The translations under genes were made by a program, and so were the position numbers. From Chondromyces crocatus (GTDB lineage Bacteria > Myxococcota_A > Polyangia > Polyangiales > Polyangiaceae): 64,000 bases of DNA. The notes beneath the pieces are model-generated. The model saw only the letters and a list, made by a program, of their open reading frames with translations. It ran no database searches and was not told the origin of the DNA. Numbering within the stretch: the first letter of the stretch is position 1; each line of letters starts with the position of its first letter. The stretch lies in NCBI RefSeq assembly GCF_001189295.1, contig NZ_CP012159.1, positions 7,557,001 to 7,621,000 of the forward strand, written 5' to 3'. Of the stretch, positions 59,008-64,000 are shown piece by piece.

Positions 59008-59973
59008 TCAGCGGAGCACGTCGGCGGCGCGCTTCGCTCCGAGGACGTTCTCGGCCCACTGGTCCAGCACCGCAGCCTCCGTGCAGCCCTGGATCTGCGT
59101 GCGCTGCTCCTCGGAGAGCGCGATCTCGGCCCGGGCCAGCAGCCGCAGGAGCAGGTCCCGCTTCCCTTCCAGCTTCCCCGCCTTCAGCCCTTCGCGCCTG
59201 CCCTCGCGCTTGCCCTCGCGCTTGCCTTCCTGCAGGCCCTCGCGCTTGCCTTCCTGGAGCCCCTCGCGCTTGCCCCGGTCGATGAGCTGCTGTGCGAATG
59301 CCGGAAACGTCGCCTTGCCTTCCGCCTGCCGTTCCATGATCAGCGCCTCCAGGGCCCTTCGCATGGGCTCACGCAGGGCATTGTAGACGATCTGGAAGTA
59401 CACCGCAGCGTGCTCGTGGTCGTACCGCCCGAGCGCGCCCAGCACCGCCAGGGCCACCTCCAGCCCTTGCGGACCGTTGCCGTGCGCGGCGGCGGACAGG
59501 ATCGCCAGCTCCGTCTCCTGCTCCGCCATGGCTTGATCCGTCACCACCGGCACGACGGCTGGACCCATCACCAGCGGATCGAGGCTCCCTCGGCCCAGCC
59601 CGAGGTCGATCCGCTCCCCGGCCCACGCGGCGACCTCGGCGTCGGGAGCGACGACCAGCACGATGGTCGGACATTGCTTCTGCGCCCGCGCCACCACCAG
59701 GTAGACGGGCCAGGAGTATTTCTTGCGTGGATCCTTGTCGCGCTGCACTTCGAGCACGATCGACAGTACGAGCGCGCCCTGCGCGTCGCGCAGCTCCAGG
59801 GCCAGGTCGGCGCGGAACTCCACGGGCGTGAGTTGATCGAGGGACGCCTCGACCACCGCCACGGTCGCGTAGGACGGTAAATCCAGATGGAAAAGGAGCT
59901 TCAGCAGGTGAGGCGCAAGGGCCGGCTTCTCGCGGAACATCTCGACGAGCCCGCTGTGTTCGAGCGACGGCAT
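59008..59973 (-). CDS. Rpn/PD-(D/E)XK nuclease-like protein
   Basis: 321 residues. The N-terminal 130 residues match the recombination-promoting/transposase-like PD-(D/E)XK group common in Sorangium-type genomes (VEFRADLALELRDAQG, VLSIVLEVQRDKDPRK, YSWPVYLVVARA), where the D...ExQ/K residues would bind metal. Near residue 225 it has a Lys-Arg-Glu-Gly repeat (KREGLQEGKREG units), a typical variable linker of this family. DNA or RNA cleavage is not proven. Confidence 0.75.
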   Translation of the reverse strand: MPSLEHSGLVEMFREKPALAPHLLKLLFHLDLPSYATVAVVEASLDQLTPVEFRADLALELRDAQGALVLSIVLEVQRDKDPRKKYSWPVYLVVARAQKQCPTIVLVVAPDAEVAAWAGERIDLGLGRGSLDPLVMGPAVVPVVTDQAMAEQETELAILSAAAHGNGPQGLEVALAVLGALGRYDHEHAAVYFQIVYNALREPMRRALEALIMERQAEGKATFPAFAQQLIDRGKREGLQEGKREGLQEGKREGKREGRREGLKAGKLEGKRDLLLRLLARAEIALSEEQRTQIQGCTEAAVLDQWAENVLGAKRAADVLR

Positions 59974-60316
59974 CGGCGCACGCTATCTCTGCCCGACCTT
60001 CACCAGCAAGCCGAGGGCCCCTCACGCGCGCAGAAGTGATCACACGATATGACCCGGCTCAGGGTGATTACTGATACCACCTATCAATCACCTGCCAGAT
60101 GTACCGTGGCATGCGCTGGGTGCAGCGTGGGGTGAGCAGGGTACAGCGTGGCATGCGTTCGCGGTGAGGCGCTGGTGCGCCGTGCGCCTGAGGCTGTCTG
60201 CGGTAAACCACCGCAGTGACCTGCGCCTCCGCCCTGGATACGCAGAGGCTCATGACAGATGCGGTGCGCGTCGACGGCGAGGACATCGATTTCGTGCCCG
60301 GCACAGGATGGCCGAG

Positions 60317-60862
60317 ATGAGCGGCCCCCTGCAGCGCGCATCAGCCACCAGTTCGCGGACCGCGCGCTCGGCGTCGGCGCTCGCCCTCGTCATGGTCATC
60401 TCCTGCCAGACGCTCATCGCCTGCCAGCCGAAGCTGCCGTCGGGGTCGGGTGAGCCCAGCAGCCTGATCCCCGGGGCTGCCGCCGTGGAGAGCCGACTGC
60501 TCGCCCCTTGCTGCTGGGTGCAGACCCTCGACGTCCACGAGTCGGAGCTTGCCACGGCACTTCGCGGGGAGATCCGTGATCGACTCCGCCGGGGCGAGCC
60601 GGCGCGGTCCATCGAAGACGACTTCGAGGCCCGCTTCGGCGCGCGCGTCCGTGCGCTGCCGAGGGAGGGCGCCCCGCAGAACGTCATCCCCCTCCTCCTC
60701 GGGATCGGCATGGTGCTCAGCGCCATCGGCCTCGCCTGGGTGGTGCGGCGGTGGCTCCAGGCGTCGGCTCGACCCCTGCAAGAGGACACGCCCCGTGGGT
60801 CCGAGAGGGACGACTACGACGAGCGCCTGGACCAGGAGCTCGCACGCCTGGACGATGCCTGA
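60317..60862 (+). CDS. CcmH-like cytochrome c maturation protein
   Basis: 181 residues from the ATG at 60317. Membrane/lipoprotein-like N-terminus (ALALVMVISCQTLIAC), then a CcmH/NrfF-type helical domain with the redox pair as PCCWVQTLDVH (adjacent cysteines) and RLRRGEPARSIEDDFEARFG, then a C-terminal membrane helix (VIPLLLGIGMVLSAIGLAWV). Would handle apocytochrome thiols. No other ccm gene nearby; start uncertain. Confidence 0.7.
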   Translation: MSGPLQRASATSSRTARSASALALVMVISCQTLIACQPKLPSGSGEPSSLIPGAAAVESRLLAPCCWVQTLDVHESELATALRGEIRDRLRRGEPARSIEDDFEARFGARVRALPREGAPQNVIPLLLGIGMVLSAIGLAWVVRRWLQASARPLQEDTPRGSERDDYDERLDQELARLDDA

Positions 60863-60985
60863 CCTGGCCTTGCGCTGTATGACGTCCCGTCGGGTGTCGA
60901 CGCGCAGCGCCGAGGTCTCGCACGCCGTGATGTCCTCAGATACCCGCTCGCCCGAGGGGCCTCGGTGCGCGTACCCTCGCCCCCC

Positions 60986-62152
60986 ATGAGCGAGACCTTC
61001 CACTTTCGCACGCTGGCCGTGGAGGGATGTGACGTCGTCCTCGAGGTCCGTCCCACCACAGCCGGAAATCTCTGCGCCATTCCGCTCACCCGCTCGTTCT
61101 TCACCATCCTGCTCGCGGAGCGCGGCGGGCCACCGACGATCGACCAGAGCCTCGATGTCTCGTGGCTCCAGGCCAATCTGGACGAGTTCGTCACCGGGGT
61201 CGTGCTGGAGAGACGGGGCGGGGCGATTTACGAATCCGATCTGCGCACCACTGGGACCCGGTATCAGATCCCCATCCAGCACCTCCAGCCCACCGTGACC
61301 CTCCGCGCGACGATGCGCACCGAAGCGCTGGCCGCGAGGTTCTCTCCAGGTTCGTCGGATGGCACGACGGCCTTCGACATGTGGCCCGAGGACCCGAAGC
61401 AAGCGTCGCAGCTCCTGGAACGGCACGATCCCACCGAGCCCTTCGGCCCCTTCCCCGACGCTGCGACGAGAGCCATTCCGGCCATCCTCGCCCACCTCCC
61501 GCGCTGGAAATCTCATCTCACCTCGCTCCTCTGCCGGACGACGGCGGACGCTCAGATCTCTTTGAGCTTCTCTGATGCAGGGGTGCCCTACCGACCGGGC
61601 TTCAAGGCAAGGATCCAGCTCAGCGTCCCGTCGCTGTCGACCCTGGATGGCAGGCGGCGTGACGAGCACGTGTCCACCACCCTCCTGAACGGCACGCTGC
61701 GTCCCCCCTTCGCCGATCACTGGTTTCGCCAGTACGTCGGCGCCGACGATGCCGCCCCCGAGCTGATGACGTTCATCGACGAGCGAGAGATCGAGTCCCC
61801 CGAAGCGACGTACGCCCGTCTCGCCCGGACCCTCGAGGCGCCGGCCGTGGACGCGCTCCTCACGCGCGAAGGCGTCTTCGGCCTCATGGAAGACGTCGTC
61901 GCCTCACGTCCCCCCAAGCAGCGTCCACCCAACCACGCCCGCCTCGGGAACGGCGTCGCGCATCCTCTGGGTGTGGGCTGGGCGTGGGAGGCCGAGCCAC
62001 AGAAGCTTCTGTGGCAGCGCGTCGCCGTCCACGCCGTGCTCGGGGCCCGCGAGGACGCCCGCGCCGCGCTCGAACAAGCCCGCGCCAGCACGAAGAGGCC
62101 ACCCCCCAAGGAGTTGAAGCGCCTCATCGCCTCGCTCGACACCCCGGCCTGA
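60986..62152 (+). CDS. Protein of unknown function, tandem paralogue 1
   Basis: 388 residues from the ATG at 60986. No domain recognised. It is about 50-60% identical to the next gene (shared MSETF/MTETF-(H/R)(F)-YRTLAVEG start, LTRSFF..LLAERGGPP-(D)QSLDV, RYVGA end block, LKRL(I/Y) tail). Soluble, no signal peptide. Confidence 0.75.
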   Translation: MSETFHFRTLAVEGCDVVLEVRPTTAGNLCAIPLTRSFFTILLAERGGPPTIDQSLDVSWLQANLDEFVTGVVLERRGGAIYESDLRTTGTRYQIPIQHLQPTVTLRATMRTEALAARFSPGSSDGTTAFDMWPEDPKQASQLLERHDPTEPFGPFPDAATRAIPAILAHLPRWKSHLTSLLCRTTADAQISLSFSDAGVPYRPGFKARIQLSVPSLSTLDGRRRDEHVSTTLLNGTLRPPFADHWFRQYVGADDAAPELMTFIDEREIESPEATYARLARTLEAPAVDALLTREGVFGLMEDVVASRPPKQRPPNHARLGNGVAHPLGVGWAWEAEPQKLLWQRVAVHAVLGAREDARAALEQARASTKRPPPKELKRLIASLDTPA

Positions 62153-62330
62153 TCTCGCTCGACGCCCCAGCCTGACCTCCGTCGACGCACCGACTCGACC
62201 TCGCTCGACGCCCCGGCCTGAAGGAGGTTTCCCTCTCCACCACACCGTCACCGGCCCTCGAGCGCGGCGCGTGGCGCGCGGCGTGTGCTCACGCTCGCCC
62301 TGACGCCCGAGGGCAGTTAGCCTCCCCCTC

Positions 62331-63491
62331 ATGACCGAGACCTTCCGCTATCGCACGCTGGCCGTGGAGGGACGCGACGTCGTTCTCGAGGTCCGCCCTA
62401 CCCTGGCCGGCGATCTCTGCGCCATCCCGCTCACCCGGTCGTTCTTCGCCCACCTGCTCGCGGAGCGCGGCGGGCCCCCGACGGTGGATCAGAGCCTGGA
62501 CGTCGCCTGGCTCACGTCGCACCTGGACGAGCTCGTCACCAGCATCGTGGTGGAGCGACTCCGCGGAATGACGCACGAGCAGCTCCTGCGCAGCACCGGG
62601 ACCAAAAGGCAGATTCCCATCGAGCACCTCCAGCCCACCGTGACGCTCCGCGCGACGATGCACAGCGAGGCGATCGCCGCGGCGTTCTCCATCGGCTCCT
62701 GGGAAGGGACGCGGGCCTTCGACGTGTGGCAGGAAGACCCCAGACGCGCGGTACGACCGGACCAGTTCGATACGTTCGATCCCTTCGGGCCCTTCCCCGA
62801 TGCGGCGAAGGGAGCAAAGGAGGCCGTTCTCGCCAAGCTCCCTGGCTGGGAGACCCCGGACGGGCACACCCTTCGTCGGAGCGCGGCGGACGCTCGACTC
62901 ACGCTGAGCTTCGTCGACACCGGGGAGACCGAACGCCCGGGCTTCGAGGCGAGGTACGCCCTCGAGGTGCCGGCGATGTCGACGCTGGGAAGCCACCGGG
63001 TCGGCGAGAGCGTCTCGCCCACGATCCTGTCTGGCCAGCTTCAACCCCCGTTCTCTCACTACTGGTTCCGCCGGTATGTCGGCGCCGGCGACACCTTCCC
63101 CGAGCTGGCCACCTTCGTCGGTCAGCCGGAGCTCGACTCCACCGACGCGACGTACGCACACTTTCTGCGCCTTCTGGACCCGCCCGTGGTGGACGCCCTC
63201 CTCACGCGCGCGGGGGTCCTCGGCCTCATCGAAAACATCGTCGCGTCGTACTCGAAAAAGGAGCTTCCCCGGAACCACCGCCGTCTGGGGACCTACGTCG
63301 CGCCGCCTCTGGGCAGCGGCTGGAAATGGACGTTCCACCACCAGAAGCTCTTGTGGACGCGCGTCGCGCTCCACGCCGTCCTCGGGACCCACGACGACGC
63401 CCGCGCCGCAATCGAGCAAGCCCGGGCCCGCATGAAGGTGCCCCCGCGGGAGCTGAAGCGCCTTTACGTCTCGCTCGTCGAGTCGGCCTGA
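62331..63491 (+). CDS. Protein of unknown function, tandem paralogue 2
   Basis: 386 residues, paralogous to the preceding gene and in the same orientation with 178 bp between. No family recognised; both keep the central H..PTVTLRATM and the WFR(Q/R)YVGA..P segments. A short tandem repeat sits between the two genes (62140-62220). Confidence 0.75.
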   Translation: MTETFRYRTLAVEGRDVVLEVRPTLAGDLCAIPLTRSFFAHLLAERGGPPTVDQSLDVAWLTSHLDELVTSIVVERLRGMTHEQLLRSTGTKRQIPIEHLQPTVTLRATMHSEAIAAAFSIGSWEGTRAFDVWQEDPRRAVRPDQFDTFDPFGPFPDAAKGAKEAVLAKLPGWETPDGHTLRRSAADARLTLSFVDTGETERPGFEARYALEVPAMSTLGSHRVGESVSPTILSGQLQPPFSHYWFRRYVGAGDTFPELATFVGQPELDSTDATYAHFLRLLDPPVVDALLTRAGVLGLIENIVASYSKKELPRNHRRLGTYVAPPLGSGWKWTFHHQKLLWTRVALHAVLGTHDDARAAIEQARARMKVPPRELKRLYVSLVESA

Positions 63492-63504
63492 CACAGACCC
63501 TCCG

Positions 63505-63970
63505 TCAGACGGATGTTGCACCTCCGCCTCCGGGACATCGTTCGTCGACCTCGTCCTCCTCGTCGTCACCCTGATCCTCTGCGACCAGCCGGTCGACATC
63601 CGGCTCGAAGGCCTGGGCGTCGATGACCTGCTCGCTCGCGGTTCCCAGCCACCGCTCGATCACGATGTCGGCCGTGTCCACCATCGGGCGAGACAGCATC
63701 CTCGAATGGATCTCGCCCCCCTCGGCCGGAGCCTCTCAGGTCGAACACATTACACGCCCCCAGGTAGGTCACCCGAACCAGATCCCCCGCAGCGTTCGGC
63801 CACTGCCTCCCTGCATACGTTGCGGCCTCCACCTCACCGAGACGGATGGCGTCATCGAAGGTCTCGGCGCGCACGAGGACGATGCGCTCCTCGACAAGGG
63901 ATGCATCTTGCCGAACCTCCCCTGCTGGGCTGACCCGCATCAACGGCCACCCCTGACACCTCTCCGCCAT
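63505..63970 (-). pseudogene. DUF4288-like gene broken by a homopolymer frameshift
   Basis: The frame from the ATG at 63970 encodes VEERIVLVRAETFDDAI...VRVTYLGACNVFDL, then shifts. Removing one base from the six-C run at 63716-63721 joins it to the downstream frame (GEIHSRMLSRPMVDTADIVIERWLG split as IHSRMLSRPMVDTADIVIER), which restores the usual DUF4288 end. Either a real broken gene or a sequencing error. Confidence 0.65.
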
Positions 63971-64000
63971 CTTCGCAGTCGTCGACGACCATCGCGGACA

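Overview
GC-rich (roughly 70%) DNA that looks like a myxobacterial chromosome of the Polyangiales/Sorangiineae type. The signs are a giant NRPS/PKS line, many lipoproteins of unknown function, 4-bp translational overlaps, GTG starts and long open antisense frames. No phage structural gene, integrase, transposase or rRNA was seen.

Layout. (1) 2-12890: end of a tandem-AT/methyltransferase/ACP polyketide synthase and a complete C-A-NMT-PCP-KS-AT-KR-ACP hybrid megasynthase; no thioesterase or tailoring gene follows. A 42-bp tandem repeat array (12951-13316) lies directly behind it. (2) 13532-16144: small unknown gene, then an AraC regulator divergent from an NmrA-like protein. (3) 16197-31693, all on the minus strand: the most remarkable part. 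A two-gene RNA-repair operon (RNA ligase-kinase; MJ1316-EEP-2H-nucleotidyltransferase fusion) lies just beyond the 3' end of a giant tRNA array. The array has about 46 tRNA and tRNA-like genes covering all 20 amino acids, plus an HNH endonuclease and a Ro60/Rsr (TROVE-vWA) gene. Thirteen copies of one RNA motif, CGGGYCG-N9-GGTTANC (one copy ends GGTTACT), are scattered through the array. It matches the conserved strand of Y RNAs, the partners of Ro60. The copies occur as free Y-like hairpins behind tRNA-Ala genes, as Y stems whose loop is a tRNA-like domain (one a circularly permuted tRNA), and as inside-out Y modules inserted between the D arm and anticodon arm of tRNAs. I infer an RNA surveillance and repair island in which Ro60 is tethered to tRNA-Y chimeras, next to a dedicated end-healing, ligation and nucleotidyl-transfer machine. 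A role in surviving tRNA-cleaving toxins or stress is a guess.

(4) 32014-38634: membrane proteins, a lipoprotein, an MFS transporter and an ABC transporter pair. (5) 39679-49272: beta-propeller-like and surface lipoproteins, including a translationally coupled four-gene OmpA/lipoprotein operon, a discoidin-like duplicated lipoprotein, an SDR oxidoreductase and a Cys-rich triple-repeat lipoprotein. (6) 49742-57440: a translationally coupled operon for an RND efflux system (adaptor, outer-membrane factor, pump) with a LytS-type kinase and LytTR regulator. (7) 57446-63970: a 2-oxoglutarate/iron dioxygenase, a PD-(D/E)XK/Rpn-like protein, a CcmH-like protein, two tandem paralogues of unknown family and a frameshifted DUF4288-like gene.

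All secondary structures were paired by eye. Anticodons were read from 7-nt loops and are less certain where noted.
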